Below are positions 25,034 through 33,208 of a stretch of 64,000 bases of DNA, piece by piece. Numbering within the stretch: position 1 is the first letter of the stretch; the number at the start of each line of letters is the position of its first letter. The translations under genes were made by a program, and so were the position numbers. The notes beneath the pieces were generated by a model. It ran no database searches. It worked only from the letters and a program-made list of their open reading frames with translations, and was not told the origin of the DNA. Source of the stretch: Dichomitus squalens LYAD-421 SS1 (Eukaryota; Basidiomycota; Agaricomycetes; Polyporales; Polyporaceae); the NCBI RefSeq assembly GCF_000275845.1, contig NW_006766883.1, positions 386,182 to 450,181 of the forward strand. The letters are read 5' to 3'.

Positions 25034-25549
25034 CTATGGTCTACCTGGTCGGTCATCCAGCATTGTCAAGAAGGGGGGCGTCTGTGCTCGCGGGACCGTC
25101 CCCTGTACGCAGGCAGGCCGTCCCCAGTAGCGGACCTCAGCGCGCTCTTGCTTGCCTCGACGTAGATGTGTGACTTTCCAACTGACATGGCCATGAGATA
25201 CGAGCGTATGGTCTGAGAAGGGCAACGTACCCCTCCGTCAAGAAGACATTGTATCCCTTTTCTGCGGCATCTTCCATGAGTGTTTGTCGCGCGAAGACTA
25301 CGGCGTCCTTCAGATTCGAGGCCTTCTTCAGCTCGAAGTCGTAGACGCCACTCATGGTCGCGTCATAAACTTTGACGACGTTAAGATCTGTGCCATGCAT
25401 AGATGACAATTTCCAGCGTCGGCATACCAACCCTAGTACGAGTGGGAGTACGCACCTTCTTGCTCCTCTTCCGTGAATATGGGGACAGTGTCCACCGCTT
25501 GTTGATCAACGACTTCCCAAGGCTGGACATTGCGGTGGAAGAATTTCAT
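25034..25549 (-). CDS. Uncharacterised small basidiomycete protein
   Basis: Three exons (25549-25456, 25387-25231, 25181-25034) join cleanly with GTGCGT and GTACGT donors. They give about 132 residues. The protein opens MKFFHRNVQPWEVVDQQAVD and has VVKVYDATMSGVYDFELKK. A helical segment NLKDAVVFARQTLMEDAAEK follows, then GYNVFLTEGWKVTHLRRGKQ and RAEVRYWGRPACVQG, ending TPPFLTMLDDRPGRP. The block G-W-x-V-T-x-L-R-R-G-K followed by V-x-Y-x-G-R-P-A looks like a conserved beta sheet. I believe similar proteins occur across mushrooms but cannot name a family or function. The frame is open to 25672, so a longer N-terminus is possible. No membrane or secretion signal is seen. Confidence 0.68.
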
Positions 25550-27160
25550 GCTCGTCGACGAAGATTGGAGTACGTGGGGGATATCCACGTGCGGCCGAGT
25601 GCACGAGAAGGTAAGGTTGTGAGGTTGAAGGCTGCGAGTCAAGCGAAGTCGATTGCAGCCAGGCACAGGCACGAGACGAGTATAGAACGCGCTTTAGCCT
25701 ATAACCGGAGGGAGTGAAATCACCGTTGGAGCTGTTGTAGAGGGCTAGAATACGAGATGCGCGAGTATATGGGGAGATTTGAAGCGAGGGAAAGGCATTG
25801 AGTCGAGGAGAGTTAAGTACTTATTGCGGCTGTGCCCAAGAGAACGGAGTGCATCGGTAGTTTCGCCCTGTCCAGCGCGTTCGATCGCAAGCGTACGCAA
25901 CTGCAGCTGGTATCGGCGCGCAGCTGTCCCCCTTACGTGTCCATGTGGCGGCTGTGCGATTCGGAACGGAGTGTGGACCCCTGAACAAGCCGCCGTAGTC
26001 AGTCCTGGAGTGAATCGCCTCGCCCGCGTACCGCGTAAGCATGTCTGTCAAAGTCGTCTTGTTATCGGGGCGCTGGGCGGATACGCTGTGGCGTCCCTCT
26101 GCTCTGAACGCGCATAAGCAGCGGCGTGCAACGGATGCATGGCCCAGAAAAGAACACAGAGGCGGCCGGGGTGCTCAGTTGCGATTGCGACATCCAATGT
26201 TCGACGGGGATGTGGATCGCAGAAATCGGATTGCCGACTGCCTGATTGGAGGTGCGCCTGGCGTTGAATAGAGCTGTATAATCACATGCGATTAACTTCG
26301 GATGTAGAGCCGCCCGGCTTCGTCGGGCCCTCCGTCGGACGCGCCTCTCTCTGTGAACTGCAAGTGCATGGTCCCCTCGGTTCTCCACGGAGTCGGTTCT
26401 CGACTGTCCCGAGGGACAGCACAAATGTCCATCGTAGCATATCATATTCGCTCTCATATTGTGGCCCATCGCTCCGACCAGTCCCATACACAATGGGGAT
26501 CCAACCTGACTCGATCAGAACAGCCAAACATAAGTACTAATGATGGGTCTGGCTTGCTGTGCAGCAACCTTTTTATGGCACCCATCATTGTGATGCTGCG
26601 CTTTGCATACCGCCGGCTTCGGAGGAGTGACCCGCTGTGACCGTCAGGCATCAGAGGGAGGTCACGGCATGGGGCTGTAAACGCCCGTAGAATTGATCGG
26701 CTGTGCAAAGCGGCGCGGTAAACCATCCCTCGGCGGCCTCCAGCGAGATTCGAGGCCTCGGCCTCGATTTTCATGAAGAATTTGGGTAGTTAAGCTCCAA
26801 ACGGCGGACTTTTCCATTGTTGTGCAGCTCAGTCGAGAACAAGATGGAAGAGGTAGATCGGAGCAGAGGTGCCTAAGTTCGCAGAAGAACCACTCCGATC
26901 GCATACACAGACGTGGGCTTGATCGTATAGTATCATCTACGCCCTTACTGTGTCAGCCTGTCGGGTCGAGAAAACCTCACGCTCGACGATCCTCTAGGCT
27001 GTCAGCATGGGATCCAAGCAGGTATAGTGATATGTGCACGTGGTCATGGTTGTGCCACATCCGGTGCCGTTAGTACATGGTATCGGGTTATACTAATGTA
27101 CGACACGTCATTCCACAAATTTACTACACAAGATATCCAAGATAACATCCAGCTTCCGCT
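25550..27160. other. Gene-poor interval
   Basis: About 1.6 kb with short overlapping frames on both strands, none protein-like over more than a few residues and none joinable into a gene. No terminal repeats, microsatellite or RNA gene was recognised. Confidence 0.5.
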
Positions 27161-28004
27161 CAGAGCAAAGCGGCAACAACAGCAACGACACTCGCGAGGC
27201 TCGAAGCACCGATGGCAACATTCCTGAGGGCGCCGTTGCTGCCAGCGGAAGTGCTAGTGGAAGACGGGCTAGAGCTCGAAGGCGAGGTTGCCGTGGCCTC
27301 GACGGTGGTGGATACGGGCGTCGCTACCGAGTTCGTCGCGTTCTTGCAGGCGACAGAGGACGGGATTGTAGCGCTGTCCGAGAGAGTAAGGTCCGCACAC
27401 TGATTGAGAGAAGTTGGTCAGACACCGGACACAACGTAGCGCCTTGAGATGCAAGTACCTGGTAGAGCTGGCCATCACCGCCGTCAAAAATCAGCTGGAG
27501 AGTGACATTTGCACCGTCCTTTACGCCGCTAATGCCGGAGGACGCAAGGTCGATGTTGATGCAGAATGCGCCTTCGCCCGTGGTCTCGAAGAACGGCAGG
27601 AACTGCTGGAAGTTACCGTTGCTGTCGTGGAACAGGTTGAAATTGTTCGGGTCCTGCACGGTGGCAATTATACCACCCACTGCAATGGGACGTTAGCCTG
27701 TAAGGTAGCCGGTAAACTATGAGCGTACTCACGAGTCCACTGCGGGTGCTCCGAGTTAAGGGAGATGATACCCTTAGAGGTAGGGAAGGACGTGCGATTT
27801 GAAACGGCGTCAACGTAACCGTCTACATAAAATTAGTATACAATGAGAATTTGATCATATAAGAAGCGTGAGAGCAGACGGACCGCAGAAATGAGGCTCC
27901 TGGTCTTCGACGAATTCACCACGAGGAGGGGGATACTGGAGCTGGAAATGGGCCGATACGACGGTCAAAAGACCGGCCATAAACGTAAAAGTCGTGAGAC
28001 GCAT
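27161..28004 (-). CDS. BIM1: BIM1-like secreted copper-binding protein (X325, LPMO-like), GPI-anchored
   Basis: Extracellular, membrane-tethered copper-binding protein. Residues 1-18 form a signal peptide ([18 protein letters not shown]) that, once removed, exposes His19 as a new N-terminus ([13 protein letters not shown]). This is the histidine-brace arrangement of LPMO-like X325 proteins. A second likely copper ligand is the His in LNSEHPQWT. Cys pairs (HFCDGY, GAFCINI, YQCADL, VACKNA) suit disulfides. Four exons join in frame. The C-terminal part is a Ser/Thr-rich linker followed by a hydrophobic tail ([14 protein letters not shown]), the pattern of a GPI-anchor signal. In Cryptococcus, Bim1 is needed for growth at low copper and works with the Ctr1 importer. 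Here a CTR gene lies immediately upstream on the same strand. Confidence 0.87.
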
Positions 28005-28163
28005 TCCGGACGTTGGAGACGTATGAGATGGGCGACAAAGTATTCGTGGAATGGGGGTGGGGAATGGAGGGACGAGGAGTCCCGTCTTTTAATGGCTGGG
28101 TCCGAGTCGGATAGGCGAGATTCCTTGAGCGCTTGCACAGATTAAAAAGTTTTTTCTCCTGTG

Positions 28164-28171
28164 TTTGCGCG
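28164..28171 (+). promoter_or_regulatory. Candidate copper-response element, TTTGCGCG
   Basis: Exact match to the yeast Mac1 consensus TTTGC(T/G)C(A/G), lying about 160 bp upstream of the BIM1-like start codon. Low-copper regulators of basidiomycetes belong to the Mac1/Cuf1 family. An 8-bp match can occur by chance, so the functional role is inference. Confidence 0.35.
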
Positions 28172-28222
28172 AGCAACCGCTCATCCCATGTAGCTGTGTG
28201 CCTGTGTCCTATGCGACACGCA

Positions 28223-28230
28223 ATTGCTCA
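28223..28230 (+). promoter_or_regulatory. Second, imperfect copper-response-like element, ATTGCTCA
   Basis: One mismatch from TTTGCTCA, 59 bp from the first site and in the same orientation. Paired sites are typical of Mac1 targets in yeast. Weak on its own. Confidence 0.25.
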
Positions 28231-28412
28231 ATAATCATGAAACGTTCGTGGTGACGCCACCCTTCCGGTCATCTGAGCTTGACAAACACAATTATCCCGC
28301 GCAATGTCACTTCGGAATGAGCAGCGGGTGACATTAACTCTCTGTTACCGTTCACGCATACCGTCTCGCATGTAATCAAAGTACACAAGTTAGCTAAAAC
28401 AGAGCTCTCCCT

Positions 28413-29089
28413 CTAATGATGACCAGGGTGGCTCCTAGAACCAAAGCGCCCGAAGAGTACCTCCCCAATCGCTAACCCGACAACGATCGAAATGAGATAT
28501 CCCGCTTGGAAGGTCCTGAAAGAAAAATCTTTTTCAGCACACAGCCATCAGCGCTAGACCTTTCGGGGACGCACATGACCGCCAGCATCAGGACATAAAA
28601 GAGCAGAGCCTGGAACGCGAACAGCGCACCGCGTGGGACGTCGTGAGAAGGAATGAAGGGTGGGATCATTCGAGAGGACCGTTGGGGACGGCGGGCAGCC
28701 TTGGTTGCCAGGGGGTTGACCTCCACCTCTTCCACGCCATCCAACATCGCCGACTTCGAATCAGGGGAGTTGGAGGGGTTTTGGAAGGAGGGATCGGAAG
28801 AGTGGCACTCGTCCCTTGATGCAGGGGACGACATGGCTGCTAAGGCTCTGGGCACAGCGGCATGGATCGCATCAACATAAAGCCATGTGTGCAGGGAACG
28901 AGGGACGCACTGTTTCTTCCACTGGGCCTCCAACACCCCTCGCATTCCGTTTACCCATCGTTCAAATATGGCGAAGAGGAGTAGACCAATACAAGCGCCA
29001 GCGATAGCCCCCTTCGAGGAGGGCTGCCAAGCCTCGAAGAGCAACTTATCGCCGCTTGTGAAGTGAAGCCAAGGAATCATTGTGTCCAT
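28413..29089 (-). CDS. CTR: CTR-family copper transporter
   Basis: Copper(I) channel of the Ctr family, a trimer in the plasma or vacuolar membrane. Exon 1 is 29089-28575, exon 2 is 28515-28413; the 59-nt intron has a GTGCGT donor and interrupts the Met codon after LMLAV. The ectodomain is short: MDTMIPWLHFTSGDKLLFEA. TM1 is GAIAGACIGLLLFAIF. A cytosolic loop rich in Ser, Pro and Arg follows. TM2 ends FYVLMLAVMTFQAGYLIS, holding the M-x-x-x-M selectivity motif (MLAVM). TM3 has the G-x-x-x-G packing motif in VVGLAIGEVLFGRF. About 205 residues. The N-terminus lacks the usual clusters of Met motifs, which may point to a low-affinity or vacuolar (Ctr2-like) transporter. It ends with two His (HPGHH). 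Confidence 0.9.
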
Positions 29090-29294
29090 GACTGCAGAAT
29101 TTGATAAAGACAGATCGATTGCGGAGAGGTATCGTCGTCGGCAGCAGGTTGGGCTGATCGGTTGTGGTGGGGATCGATGAAGTCCGTTTTCGGTGCACTG
29201 TGAGCGAACGAGAACCCGGGCATTGCCGGTCGCAGCCAAACACGGACAAACATCCGCTGCGACGCGTGGGTGTGGCGACGAGAAACAAGCCCAA

Positions 29295-30101
29295 CTATGG
29301 ATGTTGTTCGTACGGGCGTAGGCATGTACCAGTAGATTCATCACCGATGGACATGGGTGAGTCAGCGATCGGTAGAACTAGGGTGAACAGATAGCCACGT
29401 ACGGGTTGTCAAAGCTGGGCGGACGGTGAATGGCTGGGGAAGCTGAGTGATCTTGCTACCCTACGAAGTCCAATCCATTCGCTAATGCTAAAGCATACGG
29501 GACGCACCTTGATGGGGACAGATTCGGAGAACTGCGCTCGCACGTCCCACACAGTCTGATGTTGACTGGTCACGCACCTAGCATAAAGTCCTCTAACTGG
29601 ACAACTCCACGATCGCCAGCTTCCAGACCAAGGTGAAGTTGAGCGAAGGAAGACGAATGAGCAGATGTGACTGAGCGAGACTGCAAGATGTGCCGATGAA
29701 TCGCAGCCAACGATTGGTTATCGGCGACCCGAACGAGCTTGTTGAGAACTACGCTCCCACTCGTTCGGCCAGGGACAGGAGATATGCATGAGAACAGCAG
29801 ACGAGGGACCGAAGCAGGATGAAGAGGGAGGCGAAACCAAGAGAGGAGAGGAACAACCGAGGGGGGGACTACAGAGGTGACGGTTGAGAGGAGAGAGGCA
29901 GGGATGAGGGAGATTCGCTGAGGCAATTGTGCCCAGCCAATGGCAAAATGCCGCGGCCGAGACTCCTCAAACGCCCTGTCATGTGATGCTGTTAGGCACG
30001 ACTTGGGGCGCCTATATGACCTGTCGCAATCAAGTCGTGACTTCACCAGTTCCCAATAGGATCGTCTACTTTAGTACTTACCTCGGGCTGGCTCTCATCC
30101 G
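29295..30101 (-). CDS. Uncertain small gene upstream of CTR
   Basis: Possible gene, weakly supported. A minus-strand ATG at 30101 (MRASP) is followed by a perfect GTAAGT donor. The acceptor near 30020 would lead into a 450-nt open frame containing LVRVADNQSLAAIHRHILQS and FAQLHLGLEAGDRGVVQLED. Downstream splicing to 29295 can be drawn in more than one way. Much of the open frame (29800-29950) is CT-rich on this strand and contains a CCAAT-like box, so it may instead be the leader of a shorter gene starting near 29787 (MHISCPWPNEWERS). No domain was recognised. If real, its 3' end lies in the CTR 5' region and its start is only 53 bp from the divergent rhodanese gene. Confidence 0.3.
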
Positions 30102-30153
30102 CTCTTTCAAGAAGCTCCTTCTAACGACGATCTGAACCTCGTCGGACCTCCAC

Positions 30154-30783
30154 ATGTTGCGTGCAGCCCTCACTCGATCGGCCGTGCGGGTCGCCTCCCA
30201 TGTCAGACCTCCTACACCCTCTACTCGTATTGCTCTGCAGCACATCCGGTGTGAATCATCCAACGCTTCGGACGAGCGGCGGAAACGACTGGAAGCAGCT
30301 GATAACTTGCGGCGTGACTGGGACGCCAAGGTCATCACTTACGAGGAATTGAAACCGAAGACGACACAGCCGAGTCCTGTACGTACCTGACCTCCTGTGC
30401 CGTAGGACCGCCATCTAAACGAATACAGGACAAATACTTGATTGACGTCCGGGAACCTGATGAGGTCCTGCAAGGCTCGATCCCCTCCGCCGTTAACCTC
30501 CCGCTTTCTCAGCTCGCTACTGCGCTTCATCTGCCTCCCGAGCAGTTCAAGGAGAAGTACGGGTTTGAGAAGCCACGACCCAACCAGGAGGTCACGTTCT
30601 ACTGTAGAAGTGGAGTGCGCTCAACGTCTGCGTCCGACGTTGCTAAGAGGAATGGGTACACAAAGTATGCATCCCGCTCTTGCTTTTCCATGCCGCACCT
30701 GACACCTCGATTCCAGTATCCTTAACTACAAGGGTTCCTGGCTGGAATGGACCGAGCGCGAAGGGACGAAGCCTGCAGCTTAG
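30154..30783 (+). CDS. Mitochondrial single-domain rhodanese (Rdl-type thiosulfate sulfurtransferase)
   Basis: Sulfurtransferase acting on thiosulfate or persulfides, probably in the mitochondrial matrix. Three exons; the first encodes a strong presequence (MLRAALTRSAVRVASHVRPP, basic and without acidic residues). The domain starts DKYLIDVREPDEVLQGSIPS, with AVNLPLSQLATALHLP next, then the active loop VTFYCRSGVRSTSASDVAK, where Cys is catalytic in C-R-S-G-V-R. The last exon restores ILNYKGSWLEWTEREG, the usual end of yeast Rdl1/Rdl2 and bacterial GlpE-like rhodaneses. About 175 residues, normal for the group. Such enzymes take part in sulfide and persulfide handling and have been linked to Fe-S chemistry; frataxin lies next downstream on the same strand. 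Confidence 0.9.
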
Positions 30784-31019
30784 ATCATGTTGACCTCCCC
30801 AATGTATCTACATCACTGAGCGTCCACACATATGCCATCCGTGTCACACATGTCATTTTGCGACATATTGGTCTATAATGATGTCGACATTGTAACCCTA
30901 ACCTCTGTTCAAATCACTGGTTGCGTCACATCCCGGCGGAGACTGCGCGACCCTCTTGCCGTCTGACCGTCCACCCTCTCCTCGCCGCGCTTTGCTATAC
31001 AATTGCAAGTCTCCAGTGT

Positions 31020-31028
31020 TATATATAT
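31020..31028 (+). promoter_or_regulatory. TATA-like element close to the frataxin start
   Basis: TATATATAT only 22 bp before the ATG at 31050. If it directs transcription, the leader would be extremely short or translation would start further in. It may instead be a fortuitous AT run. Confidence 0.3.
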
Positions 31029-31049
31029 CTAGGTTGCAAGGCTAGCAAC

Positions 31050-31788
31050 ATGAATCTTCGACAAGTCTTCAAAGTCTCTGCGCGGCCAGTGTCTGCCCTC
31101 AGATGTGCGTCGCGCCTCAGCGCGTCCCGCCCTCTACACGTCCTGTCCCAGCTTTCGCGCACACGAATACCACCGCCCTCATGCCCGCGAAGACATTATG
31201 CTACGCCGCCACCGCAGGTGAAGCACAGGTCCGCTCGCACCGAAAGCAATTCTGCGGCATGATGTCGAAGATAGCTGATGTGCTTCCCATGTGCGCAGCG
31301 ACCTTCCCGTCAACCTGTATCACCAATATTCCGATGCGACCATGGAGAAGATGCTAGAATCGTTGGAAAACCTACTAGACGAAGCAGGAGATCCAGAATA
31401 CGAGGTTGACTATGGGGTGCGTGGCTCTGCTCTGCTCATCGCATGTGTACGGTCCCCTGACCGCAGTCCAACAGAGCGGTGTTCTAACCCTGAAGTTGGG
31501 CAGCCATGGAACATACGTTATCAACAAGCAGCCGCCAAATAAACAGATATGGCTGTCATCCCCCTTCAGGTGCGCCGTCTTAGTTCGATTCGGATGAACG
31601 AACTGTCCCGAGCGCTGATACCTGCCCCCAGCGGTCCTAAACGGTATGATTATGTACCCGAACGGGACGATTGGGTGTATGCGCGAGATGGCCGGTCCTT
31701 AAGCGAACTTCTCAACCAGGAACTGAGCGATGTCTTTGAGCGAGAAGTGGATCTAGGTTTGGCAGAAGTCTCGACACAAGTCAGCTGA
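31050..31788 (+). CDS. YFH1: Frataxin
   Basis: Mitochondrial frataxin, an allosteric activator and iron partner of the Nfs1-Isd11-Isu Fe-S assembly complex. Four exons join. The long presequence begins [20 protein letters not shown] and is rich in Arg and Ser. The mature domain starts near [20 protein letters not shown], with the acidic ridge [14 protein letters not shown]. Strands follow: [19 protein letters not shown], the conserved [20 protein letters not shown] (N, Q, W and the S-P-x-S-G-P motif bind the assembly complex) and [17 protein letters not shown]. It ends in a short extension after [17 protein letters not shown]. Loss of this gene in other fungi causes iron overload. Transcribed in the same direction as the upstream rhodanese, 267 bp away. 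Confidence 0.95.
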
Positions 31789-32195
31789 AGGCGGCGGAAC
31801 TATGCCGCAAACACCTATGCTGGGATGATATAGCCGACCCTAGGGTATGCTATGGTATGCTTCCCTGGCATTCGTGCAAACCATCTAGCAGTGCCCTGGG
31901 AAGCATTGTGATATGCTATATCTAGAGGGTTCTCGAAGTGGATGGATATGCGTAGTAACATGTAATCAGAGCCAGCATGATAGTAGTGGAGATTGCGTAT
32001 TATACAAGGATGGAGGACGATGCGCTGCGATGCGGAACGAACAGTAACGATGCAAGCAATGATATGCCACGAAGGACGTGAGGCAAGGAAACACAGGTTC
32101 ATTTGATGCGGATGTGCGATGCGATGCGATGCGGAGAAAGGGGAAAGTGATTACGAACACGGGGACGGAAGGTCGGCAGGAACACTACGGGGGAA
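31789..32195. other. Convergent 3' regions with a GATGC microsatellite
   Basis: About 400 bp between the frataxin stop and the stop of the next minus-strand gene. Contains a short GATGC run at 32104-32134 and otherwise nothing recognisable. Confidence 0.5.
32104..32134. repeat. Short imperfect GATGC pentanucleotide repeat
   Basis: Four to five imperfect copies of GATGC/GATGT just downstream of the stop codon of the minus-strand gene at 32196. A small microsatellite in a 3' region. Confidence 0.6.
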
Positions 32196-32900
32196 TTAGT
32201 ATCGGTTTTGTGTGTCTTGGCCGTTGTGCTGCTTCCTGCGGCTAAGGAACAGGGCTCCGAGGTACCTGATAGGGCAGGGGATAAGCTTGAGCAGGGATCA
32301 TCCAAATCCATGGGAGACATACCTGTTTGTGTCCTCGTATTGCTGGGTCACGCGTTGTACCTCGATGTGATCGACCACAGAAGTATCCTTGGAAGGGGTT
32401 GATATGGTAAATGGGGCCGAGGGCCTGTGCACCTCGTGGGGCGGTGCGAGCAGCGTTCCTTGGGCGGAAACAGTGGGAGCCACTTTGTTAGGGGCAGAGG
32501 GGAGCGAGTGCCCGAAATCGGGGTGGGGATGTATCGGCGAAGCCAGAGGGATATGCGACGGCGGCGAGGTAGAGGAAAAGAGTACGCGATGCCGCTGCTC
32601 TGCGTGCAGGTCGTGCAAGAGGCTATTGACGTACTTGTACGCGCCTGCGTGCGCGAGCCGTTGGGCGTGCTCCGACGGCGCTGAGCGCGCCGCGACGGTC
32701 TGCTCGTCACCCTCGACATCCTCTTCCTCGTCGCTATCCCCGCCTCTCCACGGTGCTTTGCCCTTGTCCGTAGCCTGAAATTGTGGTGGCTCAAACTGTC
32801 GCCTCCGCTTCGCTACTCTCTCGGACATGTCGAACGCGGGCTCCTGTGGGAAGTAGGCGTCGGGGACGAAGGAGGGAGTGGACCTTTGGCGTTTCAGCAT
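32196..32900 (-). CDS. Uncharacterised, largely disordered fungal protein
   Basis: Two exons (32900-32323 and 32265-32196) separated by a 57-nt GTATGT intron give about 215 residues. The N-terminus is MLKRQRSTPSFVPDAYFPQE and contains the basic VAKRRRQFEPP, a possible nuclear localisation signal. An acidic loop (DSDEEEDVEGDE) precedes the only predicted helix, HAQRLAHAGAYKYVNSLLHD. A Pro/Ser/His-rich low-complexity part follows, and the protein ends RYLGALFLSRRKQHN. The helix with YKYVNSLLHDLH and the later QRVTQQYEDTNRYLGALFLS segment look conserved, perhaps a coiled or paired-helix interaction. No family was recognised. Proteins of this size and composition with an N-terminal KRQR box are frequent small nuclear proteins in mushrooms, but a function would be a guess. 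Confidence 0.65.
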
Positions 32901-33208
32901 GATTGAGTGCGCAAGTGTGTGTTATATGGATGGATGGCACAGCAAGAGAGCTGGGGACTTGTAGGAGGCTCGATGATAGCTAACCACGCAAGGTCCTGCA
33001 GCTGGTGGCTGTTGTTCCTAGGCAGCGCGGCGTCAAAACCTCGCTCAAATGAGACGCGTCCCGGTAAAACGCGGTCTACGTAAGCGTGCAAGCGCCCGTT
33101 GGCGCAGACCCTCAATGAGTGGTGTGGCCTTGCCCAGGACTTTCTCATTCTACTCAACATCGCCTATCGCTCTCTTCGTGTGCTCTTGGCTCCCTTTACA
33201 GGCTCATA
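32901..33208. promoter_or_regulatory. Divergent promoter, unknown gene / WDR70
   Basis: About 308 bp between two divergent start codons. The last 60 bp before 33209 are CT-rich and may hold a leader intron ending in the CAG at 33200. No named element seen. Confidence 0.4.

Larger units (their letters stand above)
28005..28412. promoter_or_regulatory. Promoter of the BIM1-like gene
   Basis: 408 bp between the CTR stop and the BIM1 start. It contains two sequences resembling copper-regulator sites (28164-28171 and 28223-28230) and a T-run near 28149. Confidence 0.45.

Noticed and set aside
25550..27160. Search for a transposon in the gene-poor interval
   Set aside because: No terminal repeats, transposase or reverse-transcriptase motifs were seen.
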